From NCBI RefSeq assembly GCF_021726515.1, contig NZ_JAKKCJ010000006.1, forward strand, positions 62,001 through 126,000: DNA of 64,000 bases. Direction: 5' to 3'. This stretch comes from Vibrio sp. CK2-1. GTDB taxonomy: Bacteria; Pseudomonadota; Gammaproteobacteria; Enterobacterales; Vibrionaceae. Shown here in pieces: positions 35,571-45,719 of the stretch. Under the pieces are notes generated by a model that searched no databases, was not told the DNA's origin, and was given only the letters and a program-made list of their open reading frames with translations. A program made the translations under genes and the position numbers. Numbering within the stretch: the first letter of the stretch is position 1; each line of letters opens with the position of its first letter.

Positions 35571-37400
35571 ATGACTACTCCACAGATTGATAAGTTAAGA
35601 AATATCGCGATTATCGCGCACGTTGACCACGGTAAAACGACTTTGGTTGATAAGCTTTTACAGCAATCGGGTACACTTGAATCTCGTGGTGAAGCTGAAG
35701 AGCGCGTCATGGATTCAAATGACATCGAAAAAGAACGTGGTATTACCATTCTTGCGAAAAACACCGCAATCAACTGGAATGATTTCCGCATCAATATTGT
35801 AGATACCCCAGGACACGCCGATTTCGGTGGTGAAGTTGAGCGTATCATGTCAATGGTTGATTCAGTATTGCTTATCGTTGATGCAGTTGACGGCCCAATG
35901 CCTCAAACGCGTTTCGTAACTCAAAAAGCATTCGCACACGGCTTGAAGCCAATCGTTGTTATCAACAAAATCGACCGTCCAGGTGCACGTCCTGATTGGG
36001 TTATGGATCAAGTATTCGACCTATTCGACAACCTAGGTGCAACCGATGAGCAGCTAGACTTCCAAGTAGTTTACGCTTCAGCATTAAACGGTTGGGCAAC
36101 ATTAGAAGAAGGCGAAACTGGCGAGAACATGGAACCACTATTCCAAGCAATCGTTGATAACGTTGAATGTCCAAATGTTGATATCAATGGTTCACTGCAA
36201 ATGCAGGTGTCTCAACTTGATTACAACTCTTACGTTGGCGTAATCGGTGTATGTCGCGTAACTCGTGGTAGCGTTAAAGCAAACCAACAAGTGACTATCG
36301 TTGGTGCTGATGGTAAGAAACGTAACGGTAAAGTGGGTACGGTTCTAGGTTACCTAGGTCTTGAGCGTCACGAAGTTGAACAAGCTAACGCGGGTGACAT
36401 CATTGCGATTACTGGTCTTGGTGAGCTTAAAATCTCTGACACCATCTGTGATGTAAACAATGTTGAACCAATGACTCCGTTATCGGTTGATGAACCAACA
36501 GTAACTATGACGTTCCAAGTAAACACTTCTCCGTTCGCGGGTAAAGAAGGTAAGTTCGTGACTTCACGTAACATCCTTGAGCGTCTAGAAAAAGAATTAG
36601 TGCACAACGTAGCATTACGCGTTGAGCAAACAGATGATCCAGATAAATTCAAAGTATCAGGTCGTGGTGAACTTCACCTTTCAATTCTGATCGAAAATAT
36701 GCGTCGTGAAGGCTTCGAGCTTGCAGTATCACGTCCAGAAGTTATCGAGAAAGAAATTGATGGCAAACTAATGGAACCGTTTGAAAAAGTGACTATCGAT
36801 GTGCTTGAAGAGCACCAAGGTGGCATCATGGAAAACATCGGTATCCGTAAAGGTGAACTGACTGATATGGCACCAGATGGTAAAGGCCGTGTTCGCATGG
36901 ACTTCTACATGCCTTCTCGTGGCTTGATTGGTTTCCAAACTGAATTCCTAACACTAACTTCAGGTTCTGGTCTTCTTTACCATACGTTTGAGCGTTACGA
37001 TGACCATAAAGGTGGCGTAATTGGCCAACGTAGCAACGGTGTATTAGTTTCTAATGCAACCGGTAAAGCACTAACTTACGCATTGTTTAACTTACAAGAT
37101 CGTGGTCGTTTATTTGCAGAGCACGCTGATGAAGTTTACGAAGGTCAAGTTATCGGTATTCATAACCGTAACAACGACTTAACCGTTAACTGTCTGAAAG
37201 GTAAGCAGCTAACTAACGTTCGTGCATCTGGTACTGATGAAGCTCAAACGCTTTCTCCTGCTATCAAGTTCACTCTAGAGCAAGCTTTAGAATTCATTGA
37301 TGATGATGAACTAGTAGAAGTAACACCAGAAAGCATCCGTATCCGTAAGCGTCATTTGACTGAAAATGAACGTAAACGTGCGGGTCGTGCTCCTAAGTAA
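35571..37400 (+). CDS. bipA: Ribosome-associated GTPase BipA (TypA)
   Basis: A 609-residue translational GTPase that helps ribosome assembly at low temperature and under stress. G domain: G1 AHVDHGKTT, G2 ERGITI, G3 DTPGHADFGGE, G4 NKIDRPGARP. Domains II, III and V resemble EF-G, and the BipA-specific C-terminal domain ends with IRIRKRHLTENERKR. The frame opens nine codons upstream at GTG; the ATG at 35571 gives the family length (607 in E. coli) and start. It is divergent from glnA, as in E. coli. Confidence 0.96.
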   Translation: MTTPQIDKLRNIAIIAHVDHGKTTLVDKLLQQSGTLESRGEAEERVMDSNDIEKERGITILAKNTAINWNDFRINIVDTPGHADFGGEVERIMSMVDSVLLIVDAVDGPMPQTRFVTQKAFAHGLKPIVVINKIDRPGARPDWVMDQVFDLFDNLGATDEQLDFQVVYASALNGWATLEEGETGENMEPLFQAIVDNVECPNVDINGSLQMQVSQLDYNSYVGVIGVCRVTRGSVKANQQVTIVGADGKKRNGKVGTVLGYLGLERHEVEQANAGDIIAITGLGELKISDTICDVNNVEPMTPLSVDEPTVTMTFQVNTSPFAGKEGKFVTSRNILERLEKELVHNVALRVEQTDDPDKFKVSGRGELHLSILIENMRREGFELAVSRPEVIEKEIDGKLMEPFEKVTIDVLEEHQGGIMENIGIRKGELTDMAPDGKGRVRMDFYMPSRGLIGFQTEFLTLTSGSGLLYHTFERYDDHKGGVIGQRSNGVLVSNATGKALTYALFNLQDRGRLFAEHADEVYEGQVIGIHNRNNDLTVNCLKGKQLTNVRASGTDEAQTLSPAIKFTLEQALEFIDDDELVEVTPESIRIRKRHLTENERKRAGRAPK

Positions 37401-37431
37401 GCCATGGCAGCTTAAGCGTTTATACGCAATT

Positions 37432-37464
37432 AAAGCCGATGCTATCAATGCATCGGCTTTTTTA
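37432..37464 (+). terminator. Rho-independent terminator after bipA
   Basis: AAGCCGATGC (37433-37442) and GCATCGGCTT (37450-37459) form a perfect 10-bp stem with a 7-base loop, followed by six more T-rich bases. Confidence 0.93.
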
Positions 37465-37582
37465 TTACTCTAGGAGGAGTCATATAAAGTCAGCTATGTG
37501 CTTAAATTATCTTAAGATTAGAGGCTGGCGTTCTACTTAAGTTAAAGTGACCATCTTAGTTAATATCATTAGGGACGTGATG

Positions 37583-38458
37583 ATGGACAAAAAAATCAGC
37601 GTATGTATCCATTATTTGGTGTACCTAAAGGATCGTATCGTTCGTGATCGTTTAGCGGTGAATGCCGGTTATATGGCTTATATTTCATTGCTATCACTGG
37701 TGCCATTGGTGACGGTTCTAGTTACGACGCTATCTCAATTTCCGGTTTTTCACGGCATTACTGAACAAATCCAAGAGTTCGTGTTTCTAAACTTTATGCC
37801 AGCCGCCGGAGATGCGGTAAAAAATGCCCTCAATACTTTTATATCCAATACTTCTAGCATGACTGCGATAGGTGGTTTTTTCGTATTTGTTACCGCTATG
37901 ATGTTGATTTCTAATATCGATCAGAATCTTAATTTTATTTGGCGAGTTAAACGCAAACGCCGCTTAGTCTATTCATTTTCTATGTATTGGATGGTACTCA
38001 CTTTAGGGCCTTTGTTAATGGGGGCCAGCTTGGCGCTCAGCTCTTATATCACTTCAGAGCGATATCTGAGCCAAGAAGTGGTCAGTGGTATTTACCGAAT
38101 TTTGCCGATGATTTTATCGATGTCGACTTTCGTCGTCTTGTATATGCTAGTGCCAAATATTAAGGTGAAATTCCTTCATGCATGTACCGGTGCTTTGGTG
38201 GCAGGCTTATTATTCGAGTTATCGAAAAAAGGCTTCGCGATGTACATTACTGAGTTTCCATCTTATCAACTGATTTACGGTGCATTAGCCGCGATCCCGA
38301 TTTTATTTGTCTGGGTGTATTTGTGCTGGTTTATCGTATTGGTCGGTGCGGAAGTGACGGCAAGCCTTGGCGAACGAGAAGATTGGTATGATGAAGAGCC
38401 ATACCACCCACTACAAAAGTTAAAACAAAAATTTAGTCGTAAAAGGAATGATGTGTGA
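37583..38458 (+). CDS. yihY: YihY/BrkB family inner membrane protein
   Basis: A 291-residue membrane protein of the YihY (virulence factor BrkB) family. About six hydrophobic segments are seen, starting at [19 protein letters not shown] and including [14 protein letters not shown], a family hallmark. The charged C-terminal tail is cytoplasmic. Earlier reports of ribonuclease activity (rbn) for this family were withdrawn, so the function is open. The open frame starts at 37547. The ATG at 37583 is preferred because AGGGA lies 7 bases before it. Its stop overlaps the start of dtd. Confidence 0.88.
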   Translation: MDKKISVCIHYLVYLKDRIVRDRLAVNAGYMAYISLLSLVPLVTVLVTTLSQFPVFHGITEQIQEFVFLNFMPAAGDAVKNALNTFISNTSSMTAIGGFFVFVTAMMLISNIDQNLNFIWRVKRKRRLVYSFSMYWMVLTLGPLLMGASLALSSYITSERYLSQEVVSGIYRILPMILSMSTFVVLYMLVPNIKVKFLHACTGALVAGLLFELSKKGFAMYITEFPSYQLIYGALAAIPILFVWVYLCWFIVLVGAEVTASLGEREDWYDEEPYHPLQKLKQKFSRKRNDV

Positions 38459-38892
38459 TTGCTTTGATCCAAAGAGTCAGTGAAGCCAGTGTTAAGGTTG
38501 ATGGCGAGATTGTCGGTAGTATTAATCAAGGTTTATTGGTGCTACTAGGGGTAGAAAAAGGCGATGATCAAGCAAAAGCTAAACGTTTGAGTGAACGAGT
38601 ATTAGGCTATCGAATTTTTGAAGATGACCAAGGTAAAATGAACCTCAATGTGAAGCAAGCGGGTGGTGAAGTCTTAGTGGTATCGCAATTTACTTTACCT
38701 GCAGATACGCAAAAAGGCATGCGTCCGAGTTTTTCTAAAGGGGCTGATCCACAAGAAGCGGAAAGCCTATATCACTATTTCTCACAGTGTTGTCAGCAAG
38801 CAGATGTTCATACTGAAAACGGACAATTTGCGGCTGATATGAAAGTGGCACTGATCAACGACGGACCGGTGACCTTCTGGTTACAAGTATAA
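38455..38892 (+). CDS. dtd: D-aminoacyl-tRNA deacylase Dtd
   Basis: A 145-residue enzyme that removes D-amino acids, and glycine mischarged on tRNA-Ala, from tRNA. It starts with GTG inside the yihY stop (GTGTGA overlap), so translation is coupled. The conserved [18 protein letters not shown] start is present, as are the catalytic-site motif VSQFTL and the [10 protein letters not shown] end with the Gly-Pro motif. The length is that of E. coli. The order yihY-dtd-yiiD is the same as in E. coli. Confidence 0.95.
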   Translation: MIALIQRVSEASVKVDGEIVGSINQGLLVLLGVEKGDDQAKAKRLSERVLGYRIFEDDQGKMNLNVKQAGGEVLVVSQFTLPADTQKGMRPSFSKGADPQEAESLYHYFSQCCQQADVHTENGQFAADMKVALINDGPVTFWLQV

Positions 38893-38950
38893 AATATAAC
38901 GAAAGGTCAACAGACCCTAGTAAACGAATATTAAATAGTAAGGGATTTAC

Positions 38951-39874
38951 ATGTTTAAGTTAGTGACGCCAAAAACCGAATCTGACTTGCAAAACTATTA
39001 TCATTTTCGCTGGCAAATGTTGCGAGAGCCATTTCATCAGCCACAAGGCTCTGAGCGTGATGAATATGATGATATGAGTGCCCATCGTATGATTGTCGAT
39101 GGTCGAGGCCGTATTATGGCGGTAGGTCGTATGTATTTAACGCCGAATAGCGAAGGCCAAATACGCTATATGGCGGTGCATCCTCAGCATCGAGGTAAAG
39201 GGCTAGGTTCATTGATTCTGGTGGCGTTAGAGTCGTATGCGATGCAGGAAGGCGCTAAGCGCTTAGTGTGTAACTCGCGTGAAGATGCGATTAACTTTTA
39301 CGCCAAAAATGGTTTTGAAAGCCAAGGTGAGTTAAGTGACGAAAGAGGGCCAACTCGTCACCAGCAAATGTTGAAGCGCTTGAAAGCGAGTGCCAATGTT
39401 TCACGCCGCCCAGATTGGTGTGATGAATTGCAAAAGCGATGGCGACAAGAGATCCCAATTTGTGCGGCGATGGGGATTCGTATTAGCCAATATACTGGTT
39501 ATCAATTTGAATGTTCCGCGCCACTTAACCCGAACATCAACCCACATGAAACCATGTTTGCCGGTTCATTATTTACCTTGACTACATTAACTGGTTGGGG
39601 AATGGCCTGGCTATTAATGCGTGAAAAAGGTTTAGAAGCGGATATTATTTTAGCCGATAGCCAAGTGCGTTTTCGCGCGCCGGTGACACAAAGCCCAGTT
39701 GCGGTGACCTCTTTAGATGGTATTAGTGGAGACTTAGATCGGTTGGTCAGTGGACGCCGTGCTAGGGTGATCGTGAAAGTGACCGTTTATAGTGGTGATG
39801 TGGCCGCGGTGGAATTTACCGGCACTTATATGCTGATGACCGACTTTTTAGGCGAAGCGCCGTTGGTTAAGTAA
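38951..39874 (+). CDS. yiiD: Bifunctional GNAT acetyltransferase / YiiD-type hotdog thioesterase
   Basis: A 307-residue two-domain protein. The N-terminal GNAT domain (about 1-140) has the acetyl-CoA loop HPQHRGKGLGSLIL. The C-terminal YiiD_C hotdog domain (about 155-305) has PHETMFAGSLFTLTTLTGWG and LADSQVRFRAPV. The two-domain layout matches E. coli YiiD. The Pseudomonas homologue FabY condenses acetyl-CoA with malonyl-ACP to start fatty acid synthesis. Whether this protein does so is inference. It follows dtd after 58 bases. Confidence 0.88.
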   Translation: MFKLVTPKTESDLQNYYHFRWQMLREPFHQPQGSERDEYDDMSAHRMIVDGRGRIMAVGRMYLTPNSEGQIRYMAVHPQHRGKGLGSLILVALESYAMQEGAKRLVCNSREDAINFYAKNGFESQGELSDERGPTRHQQMLKRLKASANVSRRPDWCDELQKRWRQEIPICAAMGIRISQYTGYQFECSAPLNPNINPHETMFAGSLFTLTTLTGWGMAWLLMREKGLEADIILADSQVRFRAPVTQSPVAVTSLDGISGDLDRLVSGRRARVIVKVTVYSGDVAAVEFTGTYMLMTDFLGEAPLVK

Positions 39875-39899
39875 TAGTTTTAGTAAAACCGAAAGTATG

Positions 39900-39940
39900 A
39901 AAAAAGGCGGTGATAGTTGATCCTATCACCGCCTTTTATT
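39900..39940. terminator. Strong bidirectional terminator between yiiD and the AsmA-like gene
   Basis: AAAAGGCGGTGATAG (39902-39916) and its exact inverse (39923-39937) form a 15-bp stem with a 6-base loop, with A and T runs on the two sides. Confidence 0.93.
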
Positions 39941-39968
39941 TGGTTTTGAGTTGCTTGTGTTCCCCGGC

Positions 39969-41999
39969 TTAGTGGCAGTTATTCTCTACTAACACCGAGT
40001 CTTTATGGCTGAGCAAGTCAAACACTAAGGCTTGGCATTCACCTTGTAAGCGATATTGCAGATTGCCTTTTTCTGGGAATAAAAAGTCGTATTCACCACC
40101 TAGATGAGCAGAGAAATCTTTGCCTTCGATCTTAAATGGTTTAAGCGATAAACGTCCTCGGTCAGCCACTAAATGTATATCGCTGATAGTGACAGGCTGG
40201 ACTTTTTTGGCTTTCGGTTTTTCTGGTTTTACTTGTGCCGTTTTATCTTCTGCGTCTGCGCTATCTTCTGAGTCTGCGATAGTTGCTTGGTCTTGTGGTG
40301 GTGCTAATGGTGGCAATTCAATACCTTGATTACGAAGCCATAAGGTTTGGAAGTCATCATCGCTGGTGGCACGAGTTACACTGGCGTTAAGCTGTCCTGT
40401 GACACTATGGTTGAAGATTAATTGATCGCCATATAAGCCTTCACCTTTGACTGTGAAATCAGTAATACCATCGAGATGCAGCGGTAAATCAAACCAACGG
40501 GAGAAGAAGCGCAGCGGGATCCCGGAGGCTTCAAGATCAAGCTTCCAAGGCTGACTGGTTTGGCTAAATGCCATCTCGCCAGCGCCTTTGACTAGGCCAT
40601 TTTCTAATGGAATAAACAGTTTATTCAGCCAAAAGTGACCTTTTTCACTACGCATGCTGACTAGTAGGTTTTTACTATTAACGCTATCGTAGCTAGCGCG
40701 ATTAGCACTAATGCTTAACTCACCTTGCCATAAACCCCAATCGCCTTGTTTCTTCATTTCAAGGTTATCACCCTCAATGCTTAGTCCGGTTGCTTGCTTG
40801 GCAGGGGAAGTGGTGAGATCGATAAATTGCACATTGTTAATGGTCAGCATCTTGGCCTTAAGAGACTGTAAGTTGTGCAAGTAATCCAGTGCTAACTGTT
40901 TAGATTCGGCGGTTGGAATCCATTTCATATTATTAATATTGAATTGTGACAAGTCTAAACCGGTTGGGGTCGCTTGACCTTGAATGTGCAGATTACCTTG
41001 CAGCATCTCTAATGAAATATCTTGGATGTTAGCGATATTGGGTTGCAAGTTAATATCTAAAGCCGGTGAATGAATCGCCTGACCAAAAGCGCTCATGGTA
41101 TCAGCGGTCGCAAAGATAGAGGCATTTTGCTGATGCCAAAAATCAAACGGTAAGCTAAGTTGTTCAGCGGTTAGCTTAATATTATTAACTGAAAAATTAG
41201 GCACTTCGATGCTGGAATTGCTGATTTCAAGATCATCAATCGCCATTGCTTGCTGATTAAACCAATCGATACTTTGTTGGCTAATATTATCGAGGCTATT
41301 TTGTTGTAAGCGTAATCCGCTAATTGTCACACGGGGAAGTTGCCATATTTTTTGTGATTGCTTTTTAGTGGCTTGAGCAGCAAATTGGCCTTGGCGCCAC
41401 TGGAAGCGAATATCGTAAAAGGTTGAATGCTCAGGCGTGATATCACCATCAAGGAACAAGTTATTGATGGCTTCACCTTGCCAATAGAGTTGCCCTGCGG
41501 AGAGCTGAATTTCACCATAAAAAGGCAGTAGTCTATGGTCACGTTTTTCAGGATGTTTAATCTGGATGTTAACATCACGTCCCACCCAGTCGTTATCTGC
41601 AAAGTCTATGTTGGTAATTGATAATTTATTTAATTGGATATAATTCGGAAACACTAGACTAGGCCAACCCGTTTGCAGAGTAATTCCATCAACCACCACA
41701 TTATCAATTTGTAGTCGGTTATTTAGCCAAGTATGTTTTGCCAGCCAAATATCCATCTTCTCGACTAGGATAGGTTCCTCATCACCATTTTTGATCAGCA
41801 CACCATCAAGTTGTAGGTGCTTAGGTTCTTGATATGAATAGTTTACTTCACGAACTTGGATATTATCTTGGTAAGCATATTCAAGAACTGTATTGACTAC
41901 CTGAGCGGCATATTTAGTGTGTAAGGCTGCGTAAGAAGCGGAAAGAGCAACAACCACTAATGAAATCAAGCCAACAATAATGGCTAGCAGTTTTCTCAT
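39969..41999 (-). CDS. AsmA family protein
   Basis: A 676-residue envelope protein. One N-terminal membrane anchor (about 5-26, LAIIVGLISLVVVALSASY) is followed by a long, repetitive beta-rich periplasmic part with alternating polar and hydrophobic residues. This is typical of AsmA-like proteins, now thought to form hydrophobic grooves for lipid transport between membranes. A Glu/Asp/Ala/Lys-rich linker (about 570-600) precedes the C-terminal segment, which ends in cysteine and histidine residues. It does not look like the very large TamB or YhdP. The specific role is unknown. It lies downstream of pckA but is separated by a terminator. Confidence 0.8.
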   Translation of the reverse strand: MRKLLAIIVGLISLVVVALSASYAALHTKYAAQVVNTVLEYAYQDNIQVREVNYSYQEPKHLQLDGVLIKNGDEEPILVEKMDIWLAKHTWLNNRLQIDNVVVDGITLQTGWPSLVFPNYIQLNKLSITNIDFADNDWVGRDVNIQIKHPEKRDHRLLPFYGEIQLSAGQLYWQGEAINNLFLDGDITPEHSTFYDIRFQWRQGQFAAQATKKQSQKIWQLPRVTISGLRLQQNSLDNISQQSIDWFNQQAMAIDDLEISNSSIEVPNFSVNNIKLTAEQLSLPFDFWHQQNASIFATADTMSAFGQAIHSPALDINLQPNIANIQDISLEMLQGNLHIQGQATPTGLDLSQFNINNMKWIPTAESKQLALDYLHNLQSLKAKMLTINNVQFIDLTTSPAKQATGLSIEGDNLEMKKQGDWGLWQGELSISANRASYDSVNSKNLLVSMRSEKGHFWLNKLFIPLENGLVKGAGEMAFSQTSQPWKLDLEASGIPLRFFSRWFDLPLHLDGITDFTVKGEGLYGDQLIFNHSVTGQLNASVTRATSDDDFQTLWLRNQGIELPPLAPPQDQATIADSEDSADAEDKTAQVKPEKPKAKKVQPVTISDIHLVADRGRLSLKPFKIEGKDFSAHLGGEYDFLFPEKGNLQYRLQGECQALVFDLLSHKDSVLVENNCH

Positions 42000-42101
42000 G
42001 TAACGTCCTGTGTATTCTCAACCCTAACTGGGCATTTTAGAACTACGAAGTATAAGTACTTATTAGTTCAGGTACAATTATTCCTGCTTTGATTGTGGGG
42101 A

Positions 42102-42137
42102 TAAAAAAACGAGAAACCATTTGGAATCTCGTTTTTC
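42102..42137 (-). terminator. Rho-independent terminator after pckA
   Basis: AAAAACGAGA (42105-42114) pairs with TCTCGTTTTT (42127-42136) around a 12-base loop. On the minus strand seven T follow. Confidence 0.85.
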
Positions 42138-42165
42138 TCTATGTCGTTATTTTTTGCTTAGCGAA

Positions 42166-43791
42166 CTACAGCTGAGGACCGGCCTTAACCAAGGCTTTAC
42201 CTTCATCGTTGTCAGTATATTGAGCAAAGTTTTTAATGAAAAGTTGCGCCAGTTCATCGGCTTTAACTTGCCATTGTTCTGCCGTTACATAGGTATCTCT
42301 AGGATCGAGAATTTGGCTATCAACGTTAGGTAGTTCAGTTGGCACTTCTAGGTTAAAGGTTGGAATAACCTTAGTTGGTGCGTGATCGATAGAACCATCT
42401 AAAATCGCATCAATAATGCCGCGAGTATCTTGAATAGAGATACGTTTGCCACTGCCATTCCAACCGGTATTTACCAAGTAAGCTTCCGCGCCAGCCGCTT
42501 CCATACGTTTCACTAACACTTCTGCGTATTGCGTTGGGTGCAAGGTTAAGAATGCAGCGCCAAAGGCCGCGGAGAAGGTTGGCGTAGGCTCGGTGATCCC
42601 ACGTTCTGTACCAGCTAGTTTTGCAGTAAAGCCAGATAAGAAGTGGTACTTAGTTTGCTCGGGCGTCAGTTTTGAAACCGGAGGTAGTACCCCAAACGCA
42701 TCAGCGGTTAAGAAAATCACTTTCTGTGCATGACCAGCTTTAGATACTGGCTTAACAATATTATCAATGTGATAAATAGGGTAAGAAACACGGGTGTTTT
42801 CGGTTTTTGAGTTGTCGTCAAAATCGATGATACCATCGTCTGAAACCGTCACATTTTCTAATAATGCATCACGGCGAATCGCATTATAAATATCCGGTTC
42901 TGCTTCTTTCGATAGTTTGATGGTTTTGGCGTAACAACCGCCTTCAAAGTTAAACACGCCATCATCATCCCAGCCATGCTCATCATCACCAATCAGCTGA
43001 CGTTTCGGGTCGGTAGATAGGGTGGTTTTACCAGTACCTGATAGACCAAAGAAAATCGCCACGTCACCATCTTCGCCTACGTTGGCAGAGCAGTGCATCG
43101 ACGCCATGCCTTTAAGCGGCAGTAGGTAGTTCATCATGGCGAACATACCTTTTTTCATTTCGCCGCCATACCAAGTACCACCGATAATTTGAATGCGTTC
43201 GGTTAAGTTAAAGGCGACAAAGTTTTCGGAGTTTAACCCCTGAGCTTGCCAGTTAGGGTTGGTGGTCTTGGCGCCATTCATAACGATGAAGTCAGGCTCA
43301 AATTCTTGCAGTTCTTGTTCGGTTGGACGAATGAACATATTTTTTACGAAGTGAGCTTGCCATGCGACCTCAGTGATCACGCGAACTTTTAATCGTGACT
43401 CAGGATTGGCACCACAGAAGCAGTCGATCACAAAAATACGTTTGCCTGAAAGTTGAGTGGTGACTAACGATTTTAAATCAGCCCAGACTTCAGGCGTGAT
43501 TGGTTTGTTATCGTTTTTACCTTGATCTGACCACCACAAGGTATCTTTGGTCACGTCATCTTTTACGATGTACTTATCTTTGGGTGAGCGGCCAGTGAAA
43601 ATACCAGTATCGACTGAAACTGCACCGAGTTCGGTAACAATACCTCTTTCATAGCCACTTAAATTTTTTTGGGTTTCTTCAACGAACAGTTGTTCATAAC
43701 TAGGATTACAAATAATGTCGGTTGCGCCAGTAATGCCGTAAGTTGTGAGATCCAACTGGGCTGCAGTAGTGCTCTTTTCCATAACGGTCAT
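42166..43791 (-). CDS. pckA: Phosphoenolpyruvate carboxykinase (ATP) PckA
   Basis: A 541-residue gluconeogenic enzyme converting oxaloacetate and ATP to phosphoenolpyruvate. Motifs: [12 protein letters not shown] (substrate site), the metal and substrate region [13 protein letters not shown], the kinase-type P-loop [11 protein letters not shown], and [23 protein letters not shown] with the metal-binding Asp. The length matches E. coli (540). AAGGAG lies 6 bases before the ATG. Upstream, a minus-strand TATAAT (about 43850) lies beside a 6-bp inverted repeat AACCAC/GTGGTT, a possible control site. Confidence 0.97.
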   Translation of the reverse strand: MTVMEKSTTAAQLDLTTYGITGATDIICNPSYEQLFVEETQKNLSGYERGIVTELGAVSVDTGIFTGRSPKDKYIVKDDVTKDTLWWSDQGKNDNKPITPEVWADLKSLVTTQLSGKRIFVIDCFCGANPESRLKVRVITEVAWQAHFVKNMFIRPTEQELQEFEPDFIVMNGAKTTNPNWQAQGLNSENFVAFNLTERIQIIGGTWYGGEMKKGMFAMMNYLLPLKGMASMHCSANVGEDGDVAIFFGLSGTGKTTLSTDPKRQLIGDDEHGWDDDGVFNFEGGCYAKTIKLSKEAEPDIYNAIRRDALLENVTVSDDGIIDFDDNSKTENTRVSYPIYHIDNIVKPVSKAGHAQKVIFLTADAFGVLPPVSKLTPEQTKYHFLSGFTAKLAGTERGITEPTPTFSAAFGAAFLTLHPTQYAEVLVKRMEAAGAEAYLVNTGWNGSGKRISIQDTRGIIDAILDGSIDHAPTKVIPTFNLEVPTELPNVDSQILDPRDTYVTAEQWQVKADELAQLFIKNFAQYTDNDEGKALVKAGPQL

Positions 43792-44009
43792 AGATGCTCC
43801 TTAATAGGAAATTTGTAGGGAATATTATAATTTTAGGTAATGAACACATTATAACCACTTTCTACGTGTGGTTTATTTGAGCTCTATTGTGATTTTAGCA
43901 AACTTCAGAGCGCAAAAAGGTGGAGTCAAGAACACTATGATTATTATCTTGAATAAAATAAGTGCTTAAAGATGAGGCTAGATATGGAATTAATAGCTGA
44001 TTTTAGGGG

Positions 44010-44036
44010 TAAAAAAAGCCGAACTGAGTCGGCTTG
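44010..44036 (-). terminator. Rho-independent terminator after hslO
   Basis: AAGCCGA (44017-44023) pairs with TCGGCTT (44029-44035). On the minus strand it is followed by a run of T. Confidence 0.85.
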
Positions 44037-44071
44037 TTATCTGTCACATGTAACTTATTGTATACAATGAA

Positions 44072-44938
44072 TTAATGCAGGCTTTTTTTCGCGGCCGTTA
44101 ATATTTGATCGACCTGTGCTGCATCGAAAGAATAAGTGCTGCCACAGTAATCACAATGCAGAGCCACTTCACCTTCTGTTTTTAAGATGTCATCCAACTC
44201 TTCTTTGGCAACGGTTGCGATAGCACCTGCGCTACGCTCACGAGAACAACCACAGAAGAACTCGACCGGCTGTGCTTCAAATAACTGTACTTTTTCTTGG
44301 TTATACAAGCGGTAAAGCACGTCATTGGCTTCTAGTGAGAACAGTTCTTCATTCTTAATGGTTTCAGTCAGCTTTTCTAAGTGCTCAAAATCATCGGCAG
44401 AACCAGTACCGTCTGGCATGATTTGCAATAACATACCAGCGGCATGTGCTTGACCGTCATGTTCACCAGTGCGGAACCATAAACGCGTTTTTAGTTGCTC
44501 TGAACGCTCAAAGTAGCTTTCTAATACTTCTGAAAGCGTGTCGCCTTCTAAACCAACGACACCTTGGTAGCGCTCGCCTTTATCAGGAGAAATGGTGATC
44601 ACTAAGTGGCCTTTGCCAATCATTTGGTGCAAGTTTGCATCGTCAGCAATTTGTCCTTCCCAACGTGCAACACCACGCATTTTTTGGTCGTGATCGCCAT
44701 TAATTACTACTAAAGAAACAGGGCCATCGCCTTGCAGTTGCAAAGTAATTGAGCCTTCAAACTTCAAAGTCGCGGTGAGTAGACTGGTTGCTACAAGTAG
44801 TTCGCCCAATAAGTTTTGTAACGGCTGTGGGTAATCCTTGTTGGCAATGATTTGTTGGTAAGCGGTATCAAGTTGTACTAATTCACCACGAACAGACAAA
44901 TCTTCGAATAAATAGCGATGTAAAAGGTTATTTGCCAT
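44072..44938 (-). CDS. hslO: Redox-regulated chaperone Hsp33 (HslO)
   Basis: A 288-residue cytoplasmic holdase activated by oxidation and unfolding. The core domain begins [18 protein letters not shown]. The zinc and redox switch at the C-terminus has the four cysteines as CGC and CDYC (CxC at about 232-234, CxxC at about 264-267). The family usually has 290-292 residues, so it is complete. It is 24 bases after the hslR stop, forming an hslR-hslO heat-shock operon with a sigma-32 type promoter upstream of hslR. Confidence 0.96.
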   Translation of the reverse strand: MANNLLHRYLFEDLSVRGELVQLDTAYQQIIANKDYPQPLQNLLGELLVATSLLTATLKFEGSITLQLQGDGPVSLVVINGDHDQKMRGVARWEGQIADDANLHQMIGKGHLVITISPDKGERYQGVVGLEGDTLSEVLESYFERSEQLKTRLWFRTGEHDGQAHAAGMLLQIMPDGTGSADDFEHLEKLTETIKNEELFSLEANDVLYRLYNQEKVQLFEAQPVEFFCGCSRERSAGAIATVAKEELDDILKTEGEVALHCDYCGSTYSFDAAQVDQILTAAKKSLH

Positions 44939-44962
44939 TAGTTGGGAACTCCTAGCCTGGGC

Positions 44963-45352
44963 TTATTGTTGTTTAAATTTAATGAGATTACGTCGTTGTT
45001 TTTTATCAGGACGTCGTTCTGGGCTTGGGCTATACAGTGCGTTCAGTTTATGTTTTTGAGCGTTTTCTTCACGCTTGGCAATACTGTCTGGCGTTTCTGC
45101 ATATAAGGTTTGTGCTTCTGGTGCCCCGCGACGCTGATCGGAAATCTTTTCGATGATCACGGTCTTTTCTTCATTACCTTGACGCAAGCGAATAGAAGCA
45201 CCGAGCTCAACCATTTTGCTTGGTTTACTACGTTGGTCATTATAGTGAACTTTGCCACCTTCAACCATGCTTCTGGCAATGGAACGTGTTTTGTAAAAAC
45301 GGGCGGCCCATAACCATTTGTCTAAACGGACCGATAAAGTTTGTGAACTCAT
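44963..45352 (-). CDS. hslR: Ribosome-associated heat shock protein Hsp15 (HslR)
   Basis: A 129-residue RNA-binding protein with an S4 domain (about 8-70, VRLDKWLWAARFYKTRSIAR, GGKVHYNDQRSKPSK) and a basic C-terminal tail. Hsp15 binds free 50S subunits carrying stalled peptidyl-tRNA and frees them. The length is close to E. coli (133). It lies upstream of hslO and is preceded by a heat-shock type promoter about 100 bases before the ATG. Confidence 0.94.
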   Translation of the reverse strand: MSSQTLSVRLDKWLWAARFYKTRSIARSMVEGGKVHYNDQRSKPSKMVELGASIRLRQGNEEKTVIIEKISDQRRGAPEAQTLYAETPDSIAKREENAQKHKLNALYSPSPERRPDKKQRRNLIKFKQQ

Positions 45353-45448
45353 TCTGAGATATGACCTCGAAGGGTTAACAGTAAAGAGAGTAAAAGCTAT
45401 ACCAAGTTACTTAGGTTTATACTTTGCTAATCACTCATAGTATGACTC

Positions 45449-45477
45449 AAATGGAGGTGGTTTTTGGCATTTTCAAG
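45449..45477 (-). promoter_or_regulatory. Sigma-32 (heat shock) promoter of hslR-hslO
   Basis: The minus strand has CTTGAAA (45477-45471), a 14-base spacer and CTCCATTT (45456-45449). This matches the sigma-32 consensus CTTGAAA / CCCCATnT with one change. Transcription would start about 90 bases before hslR. The rest of the 367-base gap to gspC holds no recognised gene, and no gspC promoter was assigned. Confidence 0.72.
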
Positions 45478-45719
45478 GTATAGTTCGAAAGATGTAATAA
45501 TTTAGGGATATAATTTTCGATTCCGTTGTCTGCATTGGTTCAATGAATGGAAAACTATCAGAATTGTTAGCTTAATGAATGATTCTGCATAATGTGGCGA
45601 TAAATGTTGATTACAAACACATGATCGAATGAATTAATTTGGTTTAATCCCTTTAAACCGTTAAGGTTAGGCTTCGAAAAGTAAATAAGAATGGAATCGA
45701 ATTTAAGGTGTCATCTCTA

